From positions 41,964 to 105,963 of the forward strand of contig NZ_BAGB01000163.1 of the NCBI RefSeq assembly GCF_000308615.1: a stretch of DNA of 64,000 bases, in the 5' to 3' direction. This DNA is from Nocardia jiangxiensis NBRC 101359 (GTDB taxonomy: Bacteria > Actinomycetota > Actinomycetes > Mycobacteriales > Mycobacteriaceae). Both the position numbers and the translations under genes were made by a program. This document shows, in pieces, positions 16,290 through 25,995 of the stretch (within the stretch, counting starts at the first letter, position 1; each line of letters starts with the position of its first letter). A model generated the notes under the pieces. That model made no database searches. It worked only from the letters and a program-made list of their open reading frames with translations, and was not told the origin of the DNA.

Positions 16290-17549
16290 TCAAACAGGTG
16301 AACCCAGCCATGTGCGGGCTGCCACCACCATCGCCTCCACGCCCGTACCGAGAGTGGGTTCGATCTCCGGGGCGAACTCGGGCGAGTGGTTCGCGGGCGC
16401 CTGGTCCACGCCCCGGCCCTCGACTACCTCGCTCAGGTCCAGGCCCGCGAAATCTACTCCGCCCCAGAACCAATAGACACTCGGGACACCTGCGGACGTG
16501 CCGAAGACGCCCGCGTCCTCGCTCGCGTTCACCTGGGGTATGGGCAGGATGCGCTGTTCGCCGAAGTGCTCGGCGAACGCGGCGATCGTGGTTTCGGTCG
16601 ACGCGGGATCGTTCACCAGGACGGGGGCGCTGAGGTTCCAGTCGAAGTCCGGTTCGCGTTCGGCTCCCGATGCGGTGGCCTCGGCGCGCACGATGCGTTC
16701 GATGGCGGCGCGGACCAGGTCCCGGATCTTCTCGTCGTAGGTGCGGGTGGTGATGCCGAGTTCGGCGGTGTCCGGGATGATGTTGTCCTTGGTGCCCGCC
16801 TGGAGGCGGCCGACCGTCACCACCGCGGTTTCGGCGGGCGGCACCTCGCGAGAGACGATGCCCTGCAGCCTGGTCACCACGTTCGCGGCCATCAGGACGG
16901 TGTCGATCGCGGCCTCGGGCCGGGATCCGTGCCCGCCCCGGCCGTACAGCCTGACCTGCACCGCGTCCATGCCGGACATCACCGGGCCGCTGCCGTAGCC
17001 GATCATCCCGGCCGGTAGCGGGCCGACGTGTTGTGCCAGCACGATGTCGGGCTTCGGAAATCGCTCGAACAGCCCGTCCGCCACCATATTTCGCGCACCG
17101 CAGGCCAGTTCCTCGGCCGGTTGGAACACCGCCACCACGGTCCCCGACCACTCCGCGGTCGAATTCGCCAGCAGTGTGGCAGCGCCGACCAGACAGGTGG
17201 CGTGCATATCGTGACCACAGGCATGCATCACCGGCACATCGGCACCCGAATGATCCTGCGCCCGAACCGAACTCGCATAAGGCAGACCGGTTTTCTCCTC
17301 GACCGGCAGCGCATCGAAATCGGCCCGCAGCAGCACCGTCGGCCCGTCCCCGTTCCGCAGTACCCCGACCACCCCGGTCCCGCCGACCTCGGTGGTCACC
17401 TCGAACCCCGTCGGCCCCAACGCCTCGGCCACCCGCTGCGCGGTCCGGAACTCCTGCAACGACAACTCCGGATGCTGATGCAGGTCACGATAGAAATCGG
17501 CGAGCTGCTCACGCAGTCCCGGACTGCAGTCCCACGGTAACGCGGCCAT
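16290..17549 (-). CDS. M20-family amidohydrolase (hippurate hydrolase-like)
   Basis: A 419-residue metallo-amidohydrolase of the AbgB/hippuricase type. Metal and catalytic motifs are LRADFDALPVEE, HACGHDMHATCLVGAA, PAEELACGA and the distal His in ANHSPEFAP. The dimerisation insert (VRLYGRGGHGSRPEAAIDTV) is present. The family removes acyl groups from N-acyl amino acids. Start ATG 17549 is preceded by AGGAGCC. It is monocistronic as far as can be seen. A degraded relative of the same family lies at 44210-44690. Confidence 0.87.
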   Translation of the reverse strand: MAALPWDCSPGLREQLADFYRDLHQHPELSLQEFRTAQRVAEALGPTGFEVTTEVGGTGVVGVLRNGDGPTVLLRADFDALPVEEKTGLPYASSVRAQDHSGADVPVMHACGHDMHATCLVGAATLLANSTAEWSGTVVAVFQPAEELACGARNMVADGLFERFPKPDIVLAQHVGPLPAGMIGYGSGPVMSGMDAVQVRLYGRGGHGSRPEAAIDTVLMAANVVTRLQGIVSREVPPAETAVVTVGRLQAGTKDNIIPDTAELGITTRTYDEKIRDLVRAAIERIVRAEATASGAEREPDFDWNLSAPVLVNDPASTETTIAAFAEHFGEQRILPIPQVNASEDAGVFGTSAGVPSVYWFWGGVDFAGLDLSEVVEGRGVDQAPANHSPEFAPEIEPTLGTGVEAMVVAARTWLGSPV

Positions 17550-17679
17550 AGCTGGCTCCTTCCGAGACTCGGTACGCCGACTGTACCGAGGAAGACATCG
17601 GCCTACCACGACCATGTGCGGCGGGAGACACGACCGCTCGGCGTCGTGACCGTCGAACCGCTCGCAAATTCTGCGGGTG

Positions 17680-18801
17680 TCACCGCGGGGCTTGGTCGGG
17701 CGACTCCGGGCTTGCAAACAAGTTCGTCGTCCGGAGCGGAAGGGGAGGAATCGAATCCCGGTGTCCGTTACGGGCGCTACAGGATCCGAAGGGGCCGCGC
17801 TGGTCGAACAGTTCGTTCATATGCGGGTCGGCGTGATCGAGCAACCATACGCTCATACCTGTCGCGCCATCACGTCCGAGGATTTCCCAGGCTCGCCACA
17901 GCGTATCCAGACGTACGACCGCTTCGGTGTGCATCCACCATTCAGGGCACCATACGGTGTCATTCGAATCGACGACCTGTCGTCGATAAACCGGACTGAC
18001 ATAGTCTTCGACGAACCGGACGAGACTCTCGAAGTGGGTACTGCTCGCTGCGAGACCTTCGGCAGCGGGCTTGTCGAACACGGCATCGGGTGGCGACATC
18101 ACAGGCAGCGGTTCGAGCGCATCTCGGTGCCCATTCCGCACGCCGCAGTACTTGAACGGGCCACGATGATCGAAAAGCCTCTTCATCTGCGGGTCGCCGT
18201 GATCGAGAAACCACCGGCTCATGCCTGGCATGCTGTCTTGTCTGAGATGTTCCCAGGCTCGCCACACAGCGTCCAGGCGCACGACCGCCTCGGCATGCCT
18301 CCACCATTGCGGACACCACGCCGCATCGTTCGGATCGCTTACCTGTCGCTGATAGAGAAGACTCAGATAGTTCTCGACGAACTGCCCCGCGTCGGCGTAA
18401 ACACAATGAAGCGGGTCGACCTGCGCCGAATGGGCGAGGCCGGATGAATTCGCCGATGGCAACTCGGGAGACTCCATGGGCAACGGCGCCAGGAATGTTC
18501 GATGCCCTCCCTGGGCACTGCAATATCGGAAGGGACCGCGCGGGTCGAACAACCGCCGCATATGCGCGTCGGCGTGATCGAGAAACCATGCACTCATACC
18601 CACAAGGCCCACGTTTCGAAAATATTCCCAGGCCCGCCACAAGGCTTCCAGACGTATGACCGCTTCGGGATGTCGCCACCATTCAGTGCACCACACGGTG
18701 TCACTGCGATCTTTCACCTGTCGCGCATAGACGAAGCTCAGATAGTTTTCCACGAACTCGCCGACGTTGCCATAGACCGTCGAAGCCGACTGCTCATCCA
18801 C
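17680..18801 (-). CDS. Triple DUF4913-domain protein
   Basis: A 373-residue protein built of three tandem copies (about residues 10-115, 130-235 and 250-350) of one ~105-residue domain. Each copy has FVENYLS or FVEDYVS, a RQV strand, WC-x2-WW-x-H-x-EAV-x-RL, LWRAWE, GMS-x-W-LDH and RGPF. This matches DUF4913, which normally occurs once per protein and is often plasmid- or element-borne in actinobacteria. The start is GTG 18801, with GGAGGT six bases upstream; GTG 18837 is less likely. Function unknown; the invariant Trp, Cys and His residues suggest a binding fold. Confidence 0.75.
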   Translation of the reverse strand: MDEQSASTVYGNVGEFVENYLSFVYARQVKDRSDTVWCTEWWRHPEAVIRLEALWRAWEYFRNVGLVGMSAWFLDHADAHMRRLFDPRGPFRYCSAQGGHRTFLAPLPMESPELPSANSSGLAHSAQVDPLHCVYADAGQFVENYLSLLYQRQVSDPNDAAWCPQWWRHAEAVVRLDAVWRAWEHLRQDSMPGMSRWFLDHGDPQMKRLFDHRGPFKYCGVRNGHRDALEPLPVMSPPDAVFDKPAAEGLAASSTHFESLVRFVEDYVSPVYRRQVVDSNDTVWCPEWWMHTEAVVRLDTLWRAWEILGRDGATGMSVWLLDHADPHMNELFDQRGPFGSCSARNGHRDSIPPLPLRTTNLFASPESPDQAPR

Positions 18802-19365
18802 CGTGGCACCTCCCCCGCCCGGTTCTGTGACCGCCACGGAACCGATTGCAGCAAGCCTACTCGCGACGGCACATCGACGGGCCGGATGCGAGCAGCCACT
18901 CTCGGATACCGAACGCAGGAGAAACGCTGCCTCGGTTCAGAATTCGTATCGGGCGATGCGCATCGCATCGCGCAGGACCGGGATTCGGTTGAGCCGTCGC
19001 GGCCATGCTCGGACTGCTCGATCCCGATCTCGCTGGTCCGGAGGTCCGTCCACTCGCCCAGGACGGGCTCACCGCATAACTGGCAACTCACGAGCAGAAC
19101 CCACGCGCCAACTCCGGCCAGCACTGATTCATGGAGCCACCGAAACTCACCGGCCCCCAGCAACCATCGGGCCTTGACACAACGCCTGTCACCCCTTTGA
19201 CTTACCGCAAGCTCGTGTTACCTCATCCGACAGCGTTCCGAGAGGTGGACATATGCACTTCACGTGGTCAGCGGGCCCAGGGCATCGGCCCGGATCGGTC
19301 GCCCGCCGCGCGACCCTCTCGCTACCGGCGCTGTTCCCAGTCGAATCCAGCGAGAGGGTGTTCGC
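18802..19365. other. Intergenic region, possible gene remnant
   Basis: 564 bases with no convincing intact gene. On the minus strand around 18960-19090, a GTG-started frame reads VSCQLCGEPVLGEW with later Cys residues. It looks coding for about 50 codons and then loses character, so it may be a decayed zinc-ribbon gene. Base composition is somewhat lower in GC than the neighbours. Confidence 0.3.
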
Positions 19366-20133
19366 ATGACGCGTCGGTCCAGACACTCCCAACCCCGCGC
19401 GTTGCGACGCGCCCTGCTGCCGATCGTCGGCGCGATACCGATAGCCGTCGTGGTGACCTGCGCCGGGGCAACGGGCAGCGCGGCGGCACAGCCGAGCGTC
19501 CCGGCTCCCGCGCCCTTCGAGCAGCTCTGGACCAGCCTGGTACAACACGGCGGCAACCCGTTCCCGATCGCACCTCCGGCCGCGCAGCGCCCTGGTCGAG
19601 TGCACTTCGGAACGGCTGCGCCCGCACTCGCACCGGGCGCTGACCATGCGGTCCGCGAGGTCCCCCGGATAATTCGGCACGCGGAGCCCATGCGGGTCAT
19701 CCCCTGGGGGAACACGCGCGCGGCCGAACCCGCCCGGACCGGCGGGCTGCACCCGGTCCCCGTCGACAGCAATTATTCGGACAGGGTCACCCAGCAGACG
19801 GTGAATGGCGGGACCGCCGGCATCGTCATCGGCACGCTGGTCGGGGGAATCCCGGGCGCAGCATTCGGGGCGCTGCCGGGAGCGATCCTCGGCGGTTCGA
19901 TCGGTGCGATCATCGGCGGGGTCGCGGGCGGTGTCGCCCTGGCCGTTCCGACCCTCGGGATGGCCGCGCCTCTGGGAGTGATAGGCGGCGGCCTCGCGGG
20001 TGCGGGCGTGGGCGCCGTGGTGGGCGCTGTGGCCGGCGCGTTGGCGGCGGGTGTTCCCTTCGGCATCTTCGGCGGACTCGTCGGTTACGAACTCGGCGCG
20101 GCTACCGGGATCGGCAACGGTTCGCAGGGCTGA
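19366..20133 (+). CDS. Secreted glycine-zipper protein
   Basis: A 255-residue exported protein. An N-terminal signal (RRSRHSQPRALRRALLPIVG, then hydrophobic residues to GSAAAQP, with cleavage likely near residue 42) precedes a Pro-rich linker. About 100 residues of glycine-zipper repeats follow (GxxxG spacing in GGIPGAAFGALPGAILGGSI and GVGAVVGAVAGALAAG). Such repeats form membrane-embedded helices or pores. Start ATG 19366 with GAGAGGG upstream. Similar proteins are common in nocardiae but have no established role. No obvious operon partner. Confidence 0.7.
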   Translation: MTRRSRHSQPRALRRALLPIVGAIPIAVVVTCAGATGSAAAQPSVPAPAPFEQLWTSLVQHGGNPFPIAPPAAQRPGRVHFGTAAPALAPGADHAVREVPRIIRHAEPMRVIPWGNTRAAEPARTGGLHPVPVDSNYSDRVTQQTVNGGTAGIVIGTLVGGIPGAAFGALPGAILGGSIGAIIGGVAGGVALAVPTLGMAAPLGVIGGGLAGAGVGAVVGAVAGALAAGVPFGIFGGLVGYELGAATGIGNGSQG

Positions 20134-20246
20134 GCTAACCAGCAGCCCAACGGAATTCACCACGCAGCACGGAGAATTCACCATCCTGCCGGACAATGAG
20201 GACGCCTCGGTTTCGTCACGTCCCCGGTCCGATGGGAGCCAGCGCC

Positions 20247-23200
20247 ATGCACGATGACCGCCTGCTGATCGAGGGCCGCCTCGCGCGCGTCCTCACCGAA
20301 CGGATCGTCCCGGCGATCCATCCGGCGTCCACGCCGCTCACCGTAGGTATCTGGGTCGCACCGGACGAGCCGGTTCCGGTCACCGAGGGTGTGGCCGCAC
20401 CACGCACGCCGATCGCGTCCGGTGCGCGCTGGGGTGCGCCGTGGGGAACCAGCTGGCTCACCGTGGCGGGGACGGTGCCCGCAGAGTGGGCCGGGCGCAC
20501 CGTCGAGGCGATCATCGATCTCGGTTTCGACTCGGGGATGACCGGATTCCAGTGCGAGGGACTGGTTTATCGGCCGGACGGATCCCCGGTCAAGGGGCTG
20601 CATCCGCAGAACAGCTGGGTCCGGGTGGCATCGCCCGCGGTCGGCGGCGAAGATGTGCTGCTGCACGTCGAGGCGGCGTCGAATCCGGTCGTCCCGTTCC
20701 CCGGGCCGACGCCGCTGGGCGATCGGACCACCTCCGGCGACGAGCCGCAGTACCGGTTGGGGCGAGTGGATCTGGCGATCTTCGACGAGGAGGTCTGGCA
20801 GCTGGTCCAGGATCTCGAGGTGCTCGGCGAACTCATGCACGAGATGCCCGAGAATCCCGCCCGCCGTTACGACATCGCCCGCGCCATCGAAAACGCCTTG
20901 GACGCCATCGATCTGCAGGATGTGAACGCCACCGCAGCCGCAGCGCGCGCATGCCTGACCGAGGCGCTCGCCGCGCCCGCCATCGGCTCGGCGCACACGA
21001 TCTGCGCGGTCGGGCACGCGCACATCGACACCGCATGGCTGTGGCCGTTGCGCGAGACGGTGCGCAAGGTGGCCCGGACCGCCGCGAACATGTCCGCGCT
21101 GCTGGCCGACGAACCCGAATTCATCTACACGATGTCCCAGGCCGCGCAGTACGACCTGCTCGCCCGGCACCGGCCCGAGGTCTACGAGAAGGTGCGCGCG
21201 GCCGTCGCGGAGGGGCGATTCGTCCCCACGGGCGGTATGTGGGTCGAGGCGGATACGAATATGCCGGGCTCGGAGGCGATGGCGCGACAGTTCGTGTACG
21301 GCAAGCGGTTCTTCCTCGAGGAGTTCGGCATCGAGAGCCGCGAGGTGTGGTTGCCGGACACGTTCGGATTCGCCGCCGGGCTACCGCAGATCATTCGCGC
21401 GGCCGGCTGTACCCGGTTGCTCACCCAGAAGATCTCCTGGAGCCGGACCAATCAGTTCCCGCACCACACCTTTCTGTGGGAGGGCATCGACGGCACTCGG
21501 ATCTTCACTCATTTCCCGCCGGTCGACACCTACAACTGTGCCATGACGGGCCGCGAGATCGCCCATGCCGCAAGGAATTTCAAGGAGAAGGGGAGCGCGT
21601 CGACCTCGCTCGCGCCGACCGGGTTCGGCGACGGCGGCGGCGGGACGACACGCGAGATGATCGCCAAGGCCGCCCGCATGCGAAACCTCGAGAGTTCGCC
21701 GAAAGTCGTGTGGACCGCGCCCGCCACGTTCTTCGACCGCGCCGAGGCCGAATACGCCGATCCCCCGGTGTGGGTCGGCGAGCTGTACCTCGAATTGCAT
21801 CGCGGCACGCTGACCAGCCAGGCCGGGACCAAACAGGGCAACCGGCGCAGTGAACATCTGCTGCGCGAGGCCGAGCTGTGGGCGGCCACCGCGGCGGTCC
21901 GCACCGATGCGGCCTACCCGTACGAGGACCTGGACCGGATCTGGAAGACGGTGCTGCTGCACCAGTTTCACGACGTTCTGCCGGGATCGTCCATCGCGTG
22001 GGTGCATCGGGAGACCGAACAGGCCCACGCCGAGGTGGCACGGGACCTGACGACGCTCGTCGAGCAGGCACAGTGGACGCTCGGCGGCGGGGAGGCCGGG
22101 CCGAACGTCTTCAATCCCGCTCCGCACGAATGGTTCTCGATTCCGGCCGGTGCGGCGGGGCCGGCGCGGGCGCATCGGCCGTGCACGGTGACCAAGCTCG
22201 CCGACGGCGGACACGTCCTGGACGACGGGCTGATCCGGGTCGAAGTGGATGCGCGCGGGCTGGTGGTCTCGGCATTCGATCTCGTGCGCCATCGCGAAAC
22301 GGTGTCGCCGGGCGCGACCGCGAATCTGCTGCAACTGCACCCGGACCTGCCCAACGCGTGGGACGCCTGGGATGTGGATCTGTTCCACCGCAACCGCGTC
22401 ACCGATCTCACCCACGCGGATTTCATTGCCGTACAACCGGATTCGAGAACGGGAACGGTTCTGCGAATCGGCCGGTCGTTCGGTTCCTCCAGCGTCGAAC
22501 AGACGCTGTCACTGCGCGACGGAGCGCTGCACATCGAGACCGCCGTCGACTGGCACGAGACCGAGAAATTCCTGAAACTGGCCTTCCCCTTGGATATCCA
22601 CGCCGACCGCTACGCCTCGGAAACCCAGTTCGGCCACATGTTCCGGCCCACGCACACCAACACCAGCTGGGAGTACGCGAAATTCGAGGCGTGCAACCAC
22701 CGGTTCGTCCACCTCGGCGAGCCCGGCTGGGGCGTGGCCGTGGTCAACGACGGCACCTACGGACACGACGTCACCCGGACGGTCCGGCCCGACGCCGGGA
22801 CCACCACGACCGTGCGAGCCTCACTGCTGCGCGCGCCCCGCTTCCCCGATCCAGCCGCCGATCAGGGCTCACATCGCTTCCGGCACATGCTGATTCCCGG
22901 CGCGACGATCGGTGATGCGGTGCGCGAGGGTTATCGCATCAACCTCAGCACACCGCGTCGCGGTGTCGCCGAACCCGTCGCGCCGCTGTTCACCATCGAC
23001 AACGATGCCGTCGTCACCAGCGCGGTCAAACTCGCCGACGACCGGAGCGACGACGTCGTGCTGCGGGTGTACGAAGCGCACGGCGGCCGCGCTACAGCCC
23101 GGGTAACCCCCGGTTTCGCCACGTCCGGGTTCCGGATCTGCGATCTGCTCGAACGCCCTGTCGTCGACGAAGTTTCGGCGCTGCCCGATGGACCCCGAGT

Positions 23201-23273
23201 CCGCTTGCAGCTCAGGCCCTTCCAGCTACTCACGCTTCGTTTCACCCGATCTCGCGCGGATGATCCCGACTGA
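20247..23273 (+). CDS. GH38 alpha-mannosidase
   Basis: A 1008-residue class II alpha-mannosidase. The zinc site and substrate pocket are VGHAHIDTAWLWPL (about residues 257-270), the nucleophile Asp is in WLPDTFGFAAGLPQI, and further ligands are in LLHQFHDVLPGSSI. The N-terminal beta domain and C-terminal beta-sandwich (HFRHMLIPG-type region near residue 880) are present, so the protein is full length. No signal peptide is seen; it is probably cytosolic and trims mannosides in mannan or glycan turnover. Start ATG 20247 is preferred because of GGGAGCC eight bases upstream; ATG 20196 is possible. Confidence 0.88.
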   Translation: MHDDRLLIEGRLARVLTERIVPAIHPASTPLTVGIWVAPDEPVPVTEGVAAPRTPIASGARWGAPWGTSWLTVAGTVPAEWAGRTVEAIIDLGFDSGMTGFQCEGLVYRPDGSPVKGLHPQNSWVRVASPAVGGEDVLLHVEAASNPVVPFPGPTPLGDRTTSGDEPQYRLGRVDLAIFDEEVWQLVQDLEVLGELMHEMPENPARRYDIARAIENALDAIDLQDVNATAAAARACLTEALAAPAIGSAHTICAVGHAHIDTAWLWPLRETVRKVARTAANMSALLADEPEFIYTMSQAAQYDLLARHRPEVYEKVRAAVAEGRFVPTGGMWVEADTNMPGSEAMARQFVYGKRFFLEEFGIESREVWLPDTFGFAAGLPQIIRAAGCTRLLTQKISWSRTNQFPHHTFLWEGIDGTRIFTHFPPVDTYNCAMTGREIAHAARNFKEKGSASTSLAPTGFGDGGGGTTREMIAKAARMRNLESSPKVVWTAPATFFDRAEAEYADPPVWVGELYLELHRGTLTSQAGTKQGNRRSEHLLREAELWAATAAVRTDAAYPYEDLDRIWKTVLLHQFHDVLPGSSIAWVHRETEQAHAEVARDLTTLVEQAQWTLGGGEAGPNVFNPAPHEWFSIPAGAAGPARAHRPCTVTKLADGGHVLDDGLIRVEVDARGLVVSAFDLVRHRETVSPGATANLLQLHPDLPNAWDAWDVDLFHRNRVTDLTHADFIAVQPDSRTGTVLRIGRSFGSSSVEQTLSLRDGALHIETAVDWHETEKFLKLAFPLDIHADRYASETQFGHMFRPTHTNTSWEYAKFEACNHRFVHLGEPGWGVAVVNDGTYGHDVTRTVRPDAGTTTTVRASLLRAPRFPDPAADQGSHRFRHMLIPGATIGDAVREGYRINLSTPRRGVAEPVAPLFTIDNDAVVTSAVKLADDRSDDVVLRVYEAHGGRATARVTPGFATSGFRICDLLERPVVDEVSALPDGPRVRLQLRPFQLLTLRFTRSRADDPD

Positions 23274-23378
23274 ACAGCGCACGGCAGCAGGTCGGTCGGC
23301 CCCACCCCGCACTGCCGCGAATCGATGACGACCGTCTCGGGAACGCAGCCGGGACGGCAGTATCGTGCTGGACGGCAA

Positions 23379-23397
23379 CCGTTCGGTATCCGAACGG
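23379..23397. terminator. Short hairpin between mannosidase and ligase genes
   Basis: Perfect eight-base stem CCGTTCGG-tat-CCGAACGG. It could end the mannosidase transcript or act as an operator for the ligase gene 60 bases downstream. Confidence 0.4.
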
Positions 23398-23456
23398 CCG
23401 CAGCGCCCGACACGCTCCGAGGTGGCGGGTGACGCCGACGAAGTGAGGTGATCGTG

Positions 23457-25082
23457 ATGACCGATGGCGAAGTGCGGCGAGATTCGCTCCGCCCGGGGGG
23501 ATTCGCGAGCACGCCGGAGCTGTACGCGGATCTGTCCGTCGACGAACTCGTACAGACCTGGTCCCGGCAGATCCCCGACGCCACGGCATTCGTGACCGCC
23601 GAACGATCGATGACCTGGCGCGAGTACGACCGGTTCGCCGAGGCCATCGCCACCCGACTACGCCGAACCGGCGCGCCCCGCTCTCGCGTGGCCCTGCTAC
23701 TGCCCGACACCGGCGTCATCCATGCCGCACTGTGTGGGGCCTATCGGGCGAACCGGGTCGCGGCGGCGATCGCCATCCGTTCCGGGCTGCGCGAAATCGC
23801 ACACGTCATGGCCCGGACGGGAGCCTCGACGCTGGTCACCGTCGAGTCGATTCGCGGACGTTCGTGGCGTGAACTCCTGGCCGAATTGCGCGAATACGAC
23901 ATCGCACCGTCGAATGTCCTTGTTCTGGACGAGGATTCGTACCGCGTCGCCCGGCACCAGCTCGCCGACGACGACACCGCCTCCGAAGCCGCCGAACCAT
24001 TCACGACCTCGGACATCACCATCCTCAACTCGACCTCGGGCACGACCGGACTGCCGAAGGTGGTCACCCACACCGAACGCCGCTGGGTCGCCTTCGCCCG
24101 GGAAGCCATGTCGGGCGGGCGAATCGGCCCCGCTGACGTCATCTGCTCGGTCGTCCCGGCCCCCTACGGCTTCGGCCTCTGGTCGGCGCACTTCCTGCCC
24201 GCGCTGCTGGGCATCCCGGTCGTACTCACCGCGCGCTTCGACACGGCCGACACCGCCCTGCTCGTCGAGCGCGAGCGCGCGACCGTATTATGTTGCGTCA
24301 GTACACAATTCAAGATGCTGCTGCGCTCCGAGAACGCCCGCGAGCACGACCTGTCCAGCCTGCGCGTCCTCTACACCGGAGGCGAGCCGGTCCCCTACGA
24401 CGACGCCCTCGCCTTCGAACAGCGCACGGGTGCAAGCGTTCTCCAGTTCTACGGGTCCAACGAGTCCGGCGCGGTCAGCCGCACCACCCTGGACGACGAT
24501 GTGGACACCCGCCTGCGCACCTGCGGTCGCATCCTGCCCTCGATGACCGTTCGGATCCTCGACGACACCGGCGCGGACGCCACCGGCAGCCCGCGCCGCG
24601 GTCAACCGGCGGTGCGCGGACCGCTCGTGTCCCCCGGCTACTGGGACGATCCGGCCGCGAATGCGGAGCTGTTCACCGCGGACGGCTGGATGCTGCTGGG
24701 CGATATCGTGGAGGTCGACGACACCGACCGGGTCCGAGTGGTCGGCCGCACAGCGGATTTCGTCATCCGCGGCGGGAAGAACATCTCGATCGTGGAGATC
24801 GAGCAACTCGTGCGCGCGCACCCGTCGGTGTCCGATGTCGCCGTCGTGGGCGTGCCCGACCCGATCTTCGGCGAACGCGTCTGCGCCGTGGTCGTTCTCA
24901 CCACCGGCGCCGACCTGACCACCGAAACCCTGGCGAGTTGGCTCCGCGCCGAGGGCGTGAGCGCGGAGTACCTACCCGAGTACGTCGTCCCGGTCGATCG
25001 GCTCCACCTGGGTCCGGGCGGCAAGACCGACCGCGCAGCAGCCCGGGAGGCCGCGTCCGGGGTGGTGAACCTCGGGCGATAG
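23457..25082 (+). CDS. AMP-forming acyl-CoA/aryl-CoA ligase (ANL family)
   Basis: A 541-residue adenylate-forming enzyme. The P-loop is STSGTTGLPKVVTHT (about residues 190-204), the A5 motif is QFYGSNESGAVS, the Asp of motif A7 is in WMLLGDIVEV, the hinge is in GRTADFVIRGGKNIS and the C-terminal catalytic Lys is in LGPGGKTDR. It resembles the fatty-acyl or benzoate-CoA ligase subgroup. Start ATG 23457 lies behind GAGGTG; GTG 23448 and 23454 are alternatives. It is convergent with the thioesterase gene, stops three bases apart, and could activate a carboxylate whose CoA ester the thioesterase releases. Confidence 0.85.
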   Translation: MTDGEVRRDSLRPGGFASTPELYADLSVDELVQTWSRQIPDATAFVTAERSMTWREYDRFAEAIATRLRRTGAPRSRVALLLPDTGVIHAALCGAYRANRVAAAIAIRSGLREIAHVMARTGASTLVTVESIRGRSWRELLAELREYDIAPSNVLVLDEDSYRVARHQLADDDTASEAAEPFTTSDITILNSTSGTTGLPKVVTHTERRWVAFAREAMSGGRIGPADVICSVVPAPYGFGLWSAHFLPALLGIPVVLTARFDTADTALLVERERATVLCCVSTQFKMLLRSENAREHDLSSLRVLYTGGEPVPYDDALAFEQRTGASVLQFYGSNESGAVSRTTLDDDVDTRLRTCGRILPSMTVRILDDTGADATGSPRRGQPAVRGPLVSPGYWDDPAANAELFTADGWMLLGDIVEVDDTDRVRVVGRTADFVIRGGKNISIVEIEQLVRAHPSVSDVAVVGVPDPIFGERVCAVVVLTTGADLTTETLASWLRAEGVSAEYLPEYVVPVDRLHLGPGGKTDRAAAREAASGVVNLGR

Positions 25083-25085
25083 CGG

Positions 25086-25871
25086 CTACTTGTCGCCCGA
25101 GAAGTCGATCTGCGCAGCGGCATTGGACACCGCGGTCACCATCCCGGTCCCGATCGGCCCCACCGAATCGAACAGCGTCGCCGTACCGACCGACAGGCCG
25201 TTGGCCGTCAGATGCGTCTCGGCGCGCAGACCGATCCGGTCCCCGACCGGAACCCGATCCAGCCCGACGGTCAGATCCGCGTTGATGTACCCGACACCCT
25301 GCGAACCCCAGTTGGTGACCAGGCTCGTGGACTCCGCGGCGGTCACGGCCTGCACGAACGGACTGCGTTCCTCACCCTCGACCGCGGTCAACGGCACGAT
25401 CCACAGGCTCTTGCGGCCGGAGTTCTGATGGTCGGCCATACTCGTCGACCAGTCGTGGTCGCTCTCGTGCCACCAGTCCAGGCCCGAATCGGCCGGCGGA
25501 TCGAACGGATGCTCCGAATGCCATTCGTCCCCGGGCGGCGTCTCGGCGGCGCGCAACTGCACCAGACGAGCCTCGGCGACCTCGACCTCACCCTGCAGTA
25601 CCTTGGCCGCGGCGACGTGGACCCGGCGGCCCGCGCGCACCACCTCGGTCCGCACCTCGAGCGGCTGCCCCTTGGCCGCCTTGAACAGATCGATGGTGAA
25701 CCGGGCCGGGACGAAGCCGTCCAGACCGTGTTCCCGCTCGAGTGAGCGCGCCGCCGCGGCGCAGATCGCCGGACCGTTGAGCATGTCCGCTCCCCATCGT
25801 CCGTACGCCCATTTCTCCGGGAGGTAGCGCCCGTCGTCGTCGACCTTGAACAGGGCCGGCATATCACTCAT
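25086..25871 (-). CDS. Acyl-CoA thioesterase family protein (double hotdog)
   Basis: A 261-residue protein with a TesB-like double-hotdog layout. The N-terminal half has NGPAICAAAARSLEREHG and FVPARFTIDLFKAAKGQPLE; the C-terminal half has YINADLTVGLDRVPVGDRIG and GLSVGTATLFDSVGPIG. A catalytic Asp/Gln arrangement is plausible but not certain. Start ATG 25871 or 25880; both have GGGA nearby. It is divergent from the MarR gene and convergent with the ligase gene. Role: hydrolysis of an acyl-CoA, substrate unknown. Confidence 0.72.
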   Translation of the reverse strand: MSDMPALFKVDDDGRYLPEKWAYGRWGADMLNGPAICAAAARSLEREHGLDGFVPARFTIDLFKAAKGQPLEVRTEVVRAGRRVHVAAAKVLQGEVEVAEARLVQLRAAETPPGDEWHSEHPFDPPADSGLDWWHESDHDWSTSMADHQNSGRKSLWIVPLTAVEGEERSPFVQAVTAAESTSLVTNWGSQGVGYINADLTVGLDRVPVGDRIGLRAETHLTANGLSVGTATLFDSVGPIGTGMVTAVSNAAAQIDFSGDK

Positions 25872-25959
25872 GCGTCCCATATTCCCGTATCGCCCGAACG
25901 CACCCCGCACGGACCGTGCCCGATCCGGGTTCCGAAACCGCCGTCACCCGCGACCGAAA

Positions 25960-25995
25960 TTAACTTAGACGCTCTAATAAGGTAGACTAATAAGC
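25960..25995 (+). promoter_or_regulatory. Leaderless promoter with internal operator
   Basis: A -35-like TTAACT (25960-25965) and a -10 TAGACT (25983-25988) are 17 bases apart, which puts the transcription start at or next to GTG 25996. A perfect dyad TTAGA-cgc-TCTAA (25965-25977) fills the spacer, and CTAATAAG occurs twice (25974-25981, 25987-25994). The arrangement suits autorepression by MarR. Confidence 0.6.

Noticed and set aside
15730..17151. A 473-residue minus-strand open frame
   Set aside because: It overlaps the M20 gene in another frame and crosses the terminator and DUF397 gene; no domain is visible.
18738..19163. Possible cysteine-rich minus-strand protein
   Set aside because: Only about 50 codons look coding and the frame then runs into the DUF4913 gene; kept as a possible remnant only.
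21381..22436. A 351-residue minus-strand open frame inside the mannosidase gene
   Set aside because: Antisense shadow of a clearly coding GH38 gene.
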